Below are positions 1 through 9,070 of a stretch of 64,000 nt of DNA, piece by piece. The position numbers and the translations under genes are program-made. Position 1 is the first letter of the stretch; every line of letters starts with the position of its first letter. The notes beneath the pieces are model-generated. The model saw only the letters and a program-made list of their open reading frames with translations. It had not been told where the DNA came from and made no database searches. The stretch lies in assembly GCA_963575745.1 (NCBI GenBank), contig CAUYUJ010019262.1, positions 89,468-153,467 on the forward strand, written 5' to 3'. The DNA comes from Prorocentrum cordatum. Lineage: Eukaryota > Sar > Dinophyceae > Prorocentrales > Prorocentraceae.

Positions 1-209
1 TCCGACTTGGGCAAAGGAGCAACACGCGAACAGGATTTCGGCAGGCAGCGGATTCGAGGACATGCCAAGAGAAGCGGAACACAGGGCAGCTTGCGAGGGC
101 ACAAAGTATGCGTGCCAAGGTCAGCGTGGGGGGGTGATGGAGGTGATAACGATCCGCATGATTATGATCACCCTCTCTCTCGAAGAAGAAGAAGAAGAAA
201 AAGAAAATA
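1..209. other. intergenic, no gene recognised
   Basis: A short open frame covers most of this stretch, but its composition is arginine- and glycine-rich without any motif. It ends in a GAAGAA purine run next to the F1 element. I see no gene. Confidence 0.3.
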
Positions 210-395
210 AATAAGACAAGACGCCATAAACATAAACTTCTAGGGTTCCGCGCGCTGGGCCCCCCCCCCGCGGCGGCGACTCCCGCGCCGCCCCTGGCGC
301 TTTCCGCGCGCGCCAGGGAAGGGGGGGGGGTCCAGCTCAGAGCCAAGAAATCCGCGCGAAACGCCAAAAGTTTGTGCTTATGCGTTTGTTTATTC
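210..395. mobile_element. F1 inverted-repeat element, copy a (MITE/introner-like)
   Basis: The left end (CGCCATAAACATAAACTT from 222) is matched, inverted, by the right end (AAGTTTGTGCTTATGCG to 383). The match is imperfect, about 30 bp long, and extends into the A/T-rich flanks. The interior is extremely GC-rich with a C run and a G run. Related elements lie at 14188-14367 and 26480-26673. No coding capacity. The third copy sits exactly at a predicted intron, so this family may be introners. Confidence 0.65.
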
Positions 396-843
396 CTCTG
401 CTCCCCCTTTCCTCTCCTCCCCTCCCCTCCACCTCTACTCCCCTCCCTCCCCTCCCCTCCCTCCCCTCCCCTCCCCCCTCTCCGCCTCCCCTCCTCCTCT
501 CCTCCCCCATCTCCCCTCCCCCCTCCCCTCCCCTCCCCATCCCCTCCCCTCCCCCTCCTCCTCCCCTCCCCTCCCCCTCCCGCCCCCCGCCGTCAGGCGA
601 GGAGGCGACCGAGTACTCGGCCTCGCTCCAGAGCCCGGGCGTGAGGCCTGGACGCCGCTCGCGCGCTCGCCCTCCTCCGCCTTGCCCACGCGCGCTCGCC
701 ATCCTCCGCCTTGCCCACGAGGTTGAGGGTCCCCGCGTCCCACCGGGTCCTCCTCCTCCTCCAAATCTTTCTCCTCATCCTCCTCCTCCTCCTCCCTCCT
801 CCTCCTCCTCCTCCTCCTCCCTCCTCCTCCTCCTCCTCTTCCC
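396..843. repeat. polypyrimidine tracts (CCCTCC and TCC)
   Basis: About 190 bases of CCCTCC-type repeat (398-585) and a TCC tract (751-842) flank a GC-rich stretch of no recognisable function. Open frames here only reflect Pro/Ser/Leu codons read from the repeats. Confidence 0.8.
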
Positions 844-936
844 TCCACTCGCACCTCGGCCCACAGGTGCGCCGCGCGACTGAAGCCCCACACTCACTAT
901 CCGAACCCTCGCACACTCCTCATGTGAGCAGATGAT

Positions 937-2493
937 GTGCACGGAGCAGGGAGCGGCGGCGGTTGGAGACTCGTGCGAGTAATGTCTTACAATCCTTTCA
1001 CCGCCGCGGCGCCAGGCAGATTGGTGGACATCTCCGAGCAGTTCGACGGCTTCGACGCGCTGATGCTGCAAGGAACGACTATGAGAGATAGGGGCGAGGT
1101 GTCCAGAAGTAGCACGGCGAATCATTTTTATTACCATGCTGGGCACAGTGCGAGCAGTAATGGGTCTTGTGGTGTAACTGTTGGTCTACATGCAAAGCGC
1201 TACAAGCCACAGTATGTAATTCGGGTGGCAGCACCCAAAGGACGATTGCAAGGACGTGGGCTCATGCTTAGATATCGACGAGGTAGACAGGATGTTGCAG
1301 CATTCTTTCCTTATTTTCCAATTCGAGGGAAAGGCAAAGGAGCAGCAGCTTATCAGATAACAGTTTCACAAGAGTTATCGACATGGCTACATGAGCAACT
1401 GAACAGACTACCGTCAAGATGTGTGCCCATTATCGGTACCGATCTCAACTCGACATGCGGAGCAGATCAGATGGAGCCGCGCATTTCGGGTGACTGTGAG
1501 GAGGACAAGCACGGGGTCAATTACGGCATTGTGGGTCCCACATTGAGGGCACATGACATGGTGCTGGCCAACACATTTTATGGGGCAGGCATCACCTACT
1601 ACGGGATCGCGGACAACGTGCGCAAGAGGATTGTTTTCATCATAGTCCCGAGGGCGATCTTACAAAACACTCAAGAGTGTATGGTTGCATGGAGAAAAGG
1701 AAAAGCACTTCAACACATTCGATGTGCAGGTCCAAAAGATCATTATCCAGTGTTTTTTTTTCCGTTTTAGCAGTCGTACGAACGGGTACATCAGCAGCAC
1801 GGACCAAGAAAGCCAAATGCAGAGGCGTGTAACGCGATGCTGTTGCGCGGAAATCAACGAGAACGATTCATACAACAAGTCGAAGCACAACTACAGGCAA
1901 AGATGGAGTTATTTGAGCAATGGGAATTTGAGGGCAACGTTGATATGATCAATGCGGGAATGATGCAATGGATTGATGGAGTGGCACGAGCACAGCTGAG
2001 GGACACGCCAGGCTACAGCGAGAAGGTAGAGGACAGCTTCAACCAATGCCGAGAGGTTCGTGAACTACTGCGTCACCGACGACTGGCCAAAGAGCAAGAG
2101 CGTGAACATGCAGATTTGAATCTCCGCATTGCTCAACTCAGCAGAAAGTTGAAACATCGCAAGAAGGTGATGATGGATGAGTTGCTTGCGAATCGAGTGG
2201 AAGCATTATGGGAAGCATGGCGCGAGAGAAAGTTTTACGATGCACATCGGCTAGCCAGACTATTAGCAGGCACCTGCAGGGGGCCACGTGGAAGACACTA
2301 CAGCAAGGTCCCGACATCACGAGCCTCAGCAATGGACTGGATCAGTAAGTTTCAGAAGAAAGGTCCAGAGGGAGGAGCTGAGGCGCGGGTGCTGCGTCGG
2401 TGCGCTGCACCACTTCGCGCCGTCGGCTTCTGGAGGCAACCCTTTTTCCGAGAACGTCATTGGCGACAACGGTCACCAGCCTTCGTTGCTTGA
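937..2493 (+). pseudogene. EEP endonuclease domain and linker of retroelement A
   Basis: The frame opens with MSYN, the usual start strand of the EEP fold, then DALMLQGT where active enzymes have LQET, so the catalytic Glu position reads Gly. GTDLNS matches the GDxN motif, and PKDHYPV matches the terminal SDH motif. RKRIVFIIVP sits where RIDYI(F/L)V is expected and lacks the Asp. A single TAG at 1768, after a T run, interrupts the frame. The same frame resumes through a basic, Glu/Gln-rich helical linker (1837-2493). In life it would nick target DNA for target-primed reverse transcription; the altered residues suggest it no longer does. Confidence 0.7.
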
Positions 2494-2499
2494 ATGGAC

Positions 2500-4588
2500 G
2501 GGAGCCAACGATGACGAAATGATTGACTACCAGGCAGCGCATGAGCATGCACTTCATGATGTTGAAAAGCTTCGCAAGGCAATAAAAAAGTTACCGTCTT
2601 GGAGGTCGACGCCTGGCTGGAGCACATCGGGGGACCTCTTACGAGTGCTCGCCATGCCCAACTGGTACTACAAAAAGCAGCACAGAGCAGGACTTCGAGC
2701 AGCAGCAGACCCACCTGCGCCAGAGCGCGAACCAGATCCACAGCCGGCTACGACTTCGGGACCAGGAGCACTTGTCTTTCGGCGAGGACATCTGCTACGC
2801 GACGATGCAGCACCACAGCGAGAAGACCACGCAGTTACGTCAGCGGATGGTCTTTCTCGCATCAGAACGGGATCCGAGGCGCCAACACGAAGGGGGGCAG
2901 AAGACCTGGAGTTCGCCGACCCCTTCGAGGACCTCGTCTACGACAGCGGCGTCACCGCCCCGCTTGCTGCTGAACAGAGAGAGCGCAGCTCATCGCCAAC
3001 TGGAGGAGCAGAAGATTCCACAGCAGCAACTACGGAATTGCAAGCACCGATGTTTGAGAAATGCCTTTATCTTCTCTGCCGCACAGCACGTCAAGAGGGA
3101 CGAGTACCTGCAGTTTGGCATCAGGCGCAGTGTCGCAGAATGCCGAAACACAATGACAAGGAGAACACGGCGGGAGAAAGACCTATCATGATTGTCTGTG
3201 GACTTGGACGATCTTACTATCGCTCTCTCATGGATCCCAAGGCGCGCTTTCCTTATTGGGCACATGGTGGCATATCCCATCGCAGACGTGAAGATGCAAT
3301 GATGGTTCAGGTGTGTGGTTCTGCGCGTCTTCGCCGAGCAGGGGGTCACCACATCACGCGACTACACGATGCCGGCAATGCGTTCTATTGTGTACACAAG
3401 TTGAAAGCAGGAGAAGCAGCTGACGAATTGGTCTCAACAGAACGAGTGGACATGGTCTACCAGAGGCTTGTCAACAGCTCATTCATCATCGATGGCGGCG
3501 CACACAGTGGACACATGGCAAATCAGACAGGCGTGTACTACCAGGCGATCACGCAGCCACCAAGATATTCGCGAAGGGAATTCAGCACTTGATTGATCAC
3601 ATGAATGGATCCATGGCAGAGGGCACTACACATGAAGATGCCCGATCAACTTCAGGCGCCTCATCACCGTGCTCCGCCCGATCTTGCAACATCAGTTTTT
3701 GTGGATGATGTAGCGCGTAAGATCATCGGCGCGAATGCGAAGTACTTGGCCGCAGTCGCACAGTGGGAAAACAAAATACTTGATGCAGCATTATCGGACT
3801 TAGGAGGAGCACAGAACGTTGAGAAGCAAATCAACATTGTCCAGGGCGCAGGCAGAGAAGCAGGTCTCCCCAATCGCAAGTTTCATGAAAAGCGGGTTCG
3901 GATCGAAGGTCAGGCTTTAGCCGAGGCTCGTTATCTAGGAGGGCGTCAACATTTCAACAATGGGTTCTCAGCTGAAAAGAAGTTTCGAATGCAGGCTCTC
4001 CGTCCGGCGTGGCACAAAATGGGTAAGTTTTGGTCGGCTCCACGGGTCTCGATGAGGTTCAAAGGGATTGTCTTCGCGGGGCTGATCATCAATGCAGCCA
4101 TCTCGGGCCTCGAGGCTTACGTGCTCAACATGCGTACCCCCATCGCAGAGCAGAGTCTTGCACCTCTACAACAGCTCGTTTTCAAGTTCGCCAGGGCTGT
4201 GCTTCGAGGAAGATACACTCAGAGACAAATAGATCGCACACGGGCCCCCTCCAACATCGAGGTTCAGAGGCACCTCCACTTTGGGGCGCTGTTCACTGAG
4301 CTACGCATGCGACGACTTAAACGGTTGCAAGAAATGGTGGCACATCAGCAAGCTCATGAGCAAGCAATCGCAGCATTAGTGGGGCAAGCCGAATGTGAGC
4401 AGCAGAATTTAGATGTAGATGCAAACGGGATTGTTTTACCCACCGCCAATGCATGGCTAAAGCAGCTTTGGCAAGATTTAGAGGCACTCGATGGGGACCT
4501 CGGAGGGGCCAAATTTGCTCGCAGAGCTGGGTGGCAGTTTTTTAAAATCTGTTTAAAGGGGAAGCCAGGGACTCGTTTTCCAGAATAG
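2500..4588 (+). pseudogene. reverse transcriptase domain of retroelement A
   Basis: The fingers region is visible as KKLPSWRSTPGWSTSGDLL and, after an interruption, FEKCLYLLCRTARQEGRVP and RPIMIVCGLGRSYYRSLMD. Motif A reads HDAGNAFYCV and motif C reads SVFVDDVA, so both palm aspartate motifs are present. Motif B is spread over a frameshift: the better reading is ATKIFAKGIQHLIDHMN in the neighbouring frame around 3560-3610. The thumb-like part (EARYLGGRQHFNN onward) follows. In-frame TGA codons lie at 3590 and 3602. Sequence 2690-3040 does not fit an RT and is discussed separately. Confidence 0.7.
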
Positions 4589-5090
4589 ATGTTTCAGAGC
4601 TTAGGTCCAAGGAGCTAGCGCGCGCAGTTCCTCCTCCAGGCCAGGGCCCTGCTGAAATCATCTGTCCCCCCGCGCCAGAGACAGGGGGTGCGCCAGGCAT
4701 CCTCTGCCCAATCTGTGAGCAAAGCTTCAGGGATCAGAAGAGCATGGCGGCGCATTGCGTGAGGGTGCGTGCCAAAGGAAGAGCGGACACTGAGGAAATT
4801 CTGAGGAAGATATGCGCCACTGATAGGATCCCACACATTGCCACGTTGTCGAATTATTGTATCTTGTGCCAGAGCAATTTCTCACATCGAGCCACAGCCC
4901 AGTGGCACCTGGCAGCGGCGATACAGAACAGACGGTGCATTTCTGATTTTAGTGTACGAGCCCCTCGGCGTCAACCCCACGTTGTTACGCAGTGTCCGTT
5001 GCGCTTGTTTGTCGCTCAAACACCAGAGCAGCTTGATCAGCATCTTGCCAGCACTCACGTACTACCTCAGATTCAGCAGCACATCATTCA
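4570..5090 (+). pseudogene. C2H2 zinc-finger tail of retroelement A
   Basis: Read in the frame of the ATG at 4744 but open from about 4570, this stretch gives three C2H2-like units: CPICEQSFRDQKSMAAHC, CILCQSNFSHRATAQWHL and CPLRLFVAQTPEQLDQHL followed by ASTH. Zinc knuckles or fingers at the C-terminus of a LINE protein normally help bind the RNA template. It is in a different frame from the upstream RT, so one frameshift separates them. Confidence 0.55.
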
Positions 5091-5096
5091 TCTCGA

Positions 5097-5799
5097 TGTC
5101 GGCGTGGCTGGACTCGGCGATGGCGCAGGAAGTGGGTCAGGGGCAGGCACCAGAGCGCAAGAAGCAGAACAAGGGCGCGGGGCGCGGCACGGGCACTCAG
5201 GAGCGGAAGCTACTACTGCAGATGGAGGCGCGGATGAGGGAGCGGGAGGCGAGCGTCATGCACTTCAAAGGCCCGTCGGGCCACCCTGTGTTTTTGGCAA
5301 TCAAAGAGTCCACCACCAAGTACGAGGAGAGCGTCAAGGCAGCAGGGGCAGGACACGAGTTCGGATCGCCGCACCTTCACGCAGGAGCAGCATTGATGAC
5401 CAGCTTGGCAGGCACATGGACAACAAGCCCGAGGAAATACGATGCATCTTCGCGGCGCTCACCAGGCTCAACGCCGCCCGTCTCGCCTCAGTACCAGCGG
5501 AGTTCGAAGATTGGCGCGCCACGTGCAGGGCGAGCGAGATGCAGCAGAAACAGGGAGTGGCACCTACGGCCAGGCTCGGCTTCAACTTCGCGGGCCATTG
5601 GCCCGTCGGGATCAACGAAGCGCAAGAGACAGAGCTCAATCAGCTGAAGTTCCATCCACTCGAGTTGAACACGAAGGGCGGCTACACGTGGGTGACGGTG
5701 GACAGGCTCATCACGTTGTGTCTCAGAGCGGTGGGCCTCCAGAAGCTCCCAGGCAAGGCTCCCGTGGGCGGGCTCGCGTACGGGCTCAGGGCGAAGTGA
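5097..5799 (+). pseudogene. unknown protein, frame-broken
   Basis: From ATG 5097 one frame gives a plausible protein (MSAWLDSAMAQEVGQGQ, then KLLLQMEARMREREASVMHF and ESTTKYEESVKAAG) up to about 5395. After that the credible reading moves to the next frame (DDQLGRHMDNKPEEIRCIF to the stop at 5797-5799, including WVTVDRLITLCLRAVG). The break near 5395-5410 could be a frameshift or an unseen short intron. The family is not recognised. It directly follows the zinc-finger tail and may belong to the same element, for example as a second ORF, or be unrelated. Confidence 0.4.
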
Positions 5800-6190
5800 G
5801 GACAGCAGCAGTGGCTCAGGGCTCCGAGCTTCCTTCCCTCTCCTATCTTCGTTCACTCAGTAGCAGACGCTGGGGGGATAGGCTGGAGGCCCCCAGGACT
5901 GGAGTCAGACTCAGAGAATTGGCTCGCGAGGGCCGATAAGCACCCCCGCGCCGTGGTGTCACCGCTGGCGCTGAGCGCGCCCGTAGCGGCGGCACCAGGC
6001 CCTGCGTTCCCTTTTTGGGTCCCAGGCCCCTTGGTAAGAGGTAAACCCAGGCTCTGCGGTGCCCGCAAGTAGATAGCTATGCTAACTGATATGGACATCG
6101 ATGCAGATTGCAGCAGCAGCAGCAGCTCCTCCCTCCTCCTCCCTCCTCCTCCTCCTCCTCCTCCTCCTCCTCCTGCTGGGGGGGGGGGGG
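5800..6190. other. intergenic with TCC microsatellite and G run
   Basis: No gene is seen. A CAG/TCC tract (6103-6178) ends in a run of ten or more G that abuts the spliced-leader relic at 6191. Confidence 0.5.
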
Positions 6191-6212
6191 TCCGTAGCCA
6201 TTTTGGCTCAAG
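6191..6212 (+). other. dinoflagellate spliced-leader (DinoSL) relic
   Basis: All 22 bases agree with the conserved dinoflagellate spliced leader, remembered as D-CCGTAGCCATTTTGGCTC-AAG with T at the variable first base. Spliced leaders are added to mRNA 5' ends by trans-splicing, so finding one in genomic DNA upstream of coding sequence marks a reverse-transcribed mature mRNA. No SL RNA gene is implied: no donor GT-type continuation or Sm-like site follows, only coding-like sequence. Confidence 0.9.
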
Positions 6213-6293
6213 ATGCCTGGTTCCCTTGGGGCCAAAAACGGATACCGCTAGTCCGCGGCCAGATCTCGAAGTTCTCCGCCTCCACTGCAAGGG

Positions 6294-7620
6294 TTGGGCG
6301 CCTGCACCAGTCTCATCCTTTCTCGCGGAGGCCCCTCTTTCGAGGGGTTCACGTGCCCCCGCTCCCGGTCATTCATGGCCCACGATGGCTGGCACAGCAG
6401 TGGTGGGAAGGCTCGACAGCAGTGCCACGACCCGTGCCCGCGCTGCAGGTACCGCTGGAACTTCAAGAACAATCACTGGTGCTACCAGTGTACGGGGGCC
6501 CTGGTGTCGCAGCCTGATGGTTCGAAGCGGCCGCTTGGGCAGTGGGCGTTTGGGCCTCCGCAGTTCTCGAGCTCGCCGTTCCACGTTCAGCCTGCTGGGT
6601 CTCCTTTCTCCGACCCGACTCCTGCGCTGGCGGCCGCGGCAGCCGCCGCGGGCCCAGGCAAAGGTCGTGGCGAGAAGGGTGCTCCTCCGCCACCTCGGGG
6701 GAAGGCCAAGGCGAAAGCCGCCTCCTCCGCGGGCCACGTGGACAGGCGGCCGTGGGTTTATCACCAAGGCTGGCACGCGTACGGGGGCGCAGCAGCCCCA
6801 CCCGAATCTGGCGATCTGACGGCGGCCCTGCGGGCCAAGCTGGGCGACGACGGCGCGGAGGCGCCGGCAGCAGTGGAGGCGCCCCTCGCCAAGATGGAGG
6901 CCCCGCCTCCTGCAGCACCGCGGCAGCCGCTCCTTGAGGAGGATGTCGCCACCAAGGGGGTGGCGCACCGTCGCGCTAAGTCCTGGCTCGAGCGCTGCCC
7001 CCTCAAGGCCCTGGAGGCGGAGGCCTGGCTGGCTTCAGGAGGCGCGGGATGCGGAGGACCTCGCGGTCACGGCGGCGGTTGGGGCCAAGCGCTCGTGGGA
7101 GGAGGCCTGCGCGAAGCAGCTCCCGCAGCCAGTGGCGACGCCGCCCGCTGCTGCTAGGGCGTCGTCGCTCAACCTGCCCACGTTCCTGGGCGAGGACAGC
7201 GAGGTCGAGGGGCTCACCATCGTCGACGGCCCAATGTTCAGCACGGAGGGCCTCGACCTCGACCCCGCGGACCTTCGCGAGTGGGAGCGCGTCAAGTCCA
7301 ACCTCGCGGCTGGCATCAAGGCCGAGATCTCCAAGGCGCTCGGCTCGTCAGCTGAGCAGCTCGCCGCCCTTCGAGCGGAGGCCAAGCAGGTGTCCTTGCG
7401 GATGCAAGCGAAGCGCAGGCGGAGTGATGGCGCTAGTGACGATGCTGGGGCTAGTACTGCTGCTCAGCCTGGCGGTGCAGCTGCCTCTGGTTCCGAGGGC
7501 GAGGGCGGCGGCACTCCTACCACTGGTTCAGCTGATGGGCCTGATGAAGTTCGAGTGGCAGCCAGACGCACCGCCAAGGAGTCCCTCGACACAAACCGAG
7601 CTACGCAGCAGGGGCTTTAG
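6294..7620 (+). pseudogene. ORF1-like region with zinc ribbon, element B
   Basis: The N-terminal part contains CPRCRYRWNFKNNHWCYQC, a four-cysteine RanBP2-like zinc finger with a central Trp/Asn core. Such fingers bind single-stranded RNA and are common at the start of dinoflagellate retroelement proteins. An Ala/Pro/Lys-rich low-complexity stretch and an acidic segment (DGPMFSTEGLDLDPADLREW) follow. A frameshift near 7040 moves the reading into the next frame, which ends with TAG at 7618-7620. The likely role is RNA binding in the retroelement RNP. The ORF start is uncertain; the first ATG after the SL opens only a short frame. Confidence 0.55.
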
Positions 7621-7621
7621 C

Positions 7622-8152
7622 AAATATACTGACCCTGGTTTGCCGTACACCGTTTATGGTGACATCTTCATGAGTACTGCGGAGGAGCTCGCCTTCGATC
7701 CGTAGGTGTACCTGGGCAATCTCTACAAGTTCACGTCGAAGGAGTGGTGCCCTACGACGCTGTATGGCGACATCTTCCTCACTGAGGCGGAGGAGGCCCT
7801 CTTTCTCCCTGCTTATCAGCCCTTGACGGGCATTCTTCGTTTTAAAGATCGGGATCCCCAGCGCCGAGCTGCGATTCACAATCGTGAGGTACTGGGGCGG
7901 AGTCTCCGCTCTTTCGGTGGCAGATGGGTCCCTGAAGCTAGTGCAGCGGGCGAAACTTCTGATGCGGCCCGCTGGAAAGTGCATTGCTTTCCCTTCATCT
8001 CGACGTGGTTGCCTCATCCTTTGCTTAGCCCGCTTGTTGCAGAAGCAGCCGCTGCAGCAGGCCCTGAGAATCATGCAATTGCAGCTCTTGATATGGCCAG
8101 ACGTATCTGTGAGCGCGCTTGGCGCGCTCGGCGCAGCCAGCGTGCTCGCTAG
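7622..8152 (+). pseudogene. linker coding block with duplicated YGDIF motif, element B
   Basis: One frame reads through a single TAG (7703-7705) and carries a short internal duplication: TVYGDIFMSTAEELAF and TLYGDIFLTEAEEALF, about 39 residues apart. The block ends in a basic helix (RRICERAWRARRSQR). The domain is unrecognised. It lies between the zinc-finger region and the endonuclease and is most simply part of the same polyprotein. Confidence 0.4.
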
Positions 8153-8161
8153 CTGCAGGCG

Positions 8162-8911
8162 TTGCGGTACTTGGAGACCGAGGATTATGAATTGTGGCAG
8201 GAGGAGCTGCAGCGACAGCCGATGGCGTTTATGGAAGCTCTGGAGACCCTCGACACACGTGCGCCGCAGCGGCGCGTGCAGGGCGGCTTCCAGGCGGTTC
8301 TCCCACGTTGTGGACGCCCCCGCCTTGCTGCGCCACCCGGCCGAGATAGTCAGCTTGCTGGAGTTCTTGCCTTCGAGCAGATGACGGGCTGCGTGAGTTC
8401 GTCGGCAAGTTCGTGGCCTGCCCCATCTTTGGGCGAGGGGCGCAGGGATTCAGCCCCTGGTCGTCGCAGCCCCTCGCCCACATGCACTGCGGCTACTGGC
8501 AGTTTGTCTTCAGGTTCCGCGCCCCTTTCGGGTTCGGCCAGTTTTGCGAGGATCACCACCTGTGCTTCGGGCGCCGCGCGCGGGTCTCAGGAGGCGTCTA
8601 CAGAATGCTTTTCCAGCACGGGGTGTATTTCTACAGGTGCTTCTTTGACTCCGCCCTCGACGCAGATGCCATCGGCGGCAGATGCGGAGGGGCTCGCGTC
8701 GGGCTGGGACGACGCAAATCACGACCCCTTCGACGACTTGGATCGCATGTTGGAGGCGGAGGAGGCCGAGTACACTCACGCCGTTCCCACAGGCACAGGG
8801 GGGGGGCGAGGGGCCACAGCCTGCTGGCCCTCAGGTCCCTGGCCGCCCTGCAGAGCCTCTCCGCCTGTCGTTGTCAGAAGGAGGAGGGGCACGCCTCAGG
8901 GGCGTGAGTGA
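8162..8911 (+). pseudogene. acidic linker region before the endonuclease, element B
   Basis: The frame continues from the previous block (YLETEDYELWQEELQRQP), loses coherence near 8390, and regains a credible acidic segment (DDANHDPFDDLDRMLEAEEA). A similar acidic HDPFEDEEE segment occurs in the long ORF at 47-55 kb, suggesting related element architectures. No fold recognised. Confidence 0.35.
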
Positions 8912-9070
8912 AGTTGCCGAGGACTCTAAGTTGTTGGAAGATGCGGCCCCAGTCCCACATCTCCCAGTGTTGCATAAGCTTGCGGGTCGACCTGATTTGG
9001 GTCACCTCTCGCTGCAGATGTTGAATGGGGCCCACAGGCTCGCCAGCTTCTTAACACAACCTCGTTTGCC

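Larger units (their letters stand above)
937..5090 (+). mobile_element. LINE-like non-LTR retroelement A, decayed
   Basis: The order on one strand is EEP (APE-type) endonuclease, a linker, reverse transcriptase and C2H2 zinc fingers. This is the order seen in EEP-encoding non-LTR retroelements, which are abundant in dinoflagellates. The coding sequence changes frame and has in-frame stops (TAG 1768, TGA 3590, TGA 3602), and one RT block is interrupted by foreign-looking sequence around 2690-3040. No clear 5' or 3' end or target-site duplication was found. It is probably a dead copy. Confidence 0.75.

Noticed and set aside
6191-6212. A functional SL RNA gene
   Set aside because: No intron-like donor side, Sm-binding-like site or tandem array follows; coding-like sequence does.
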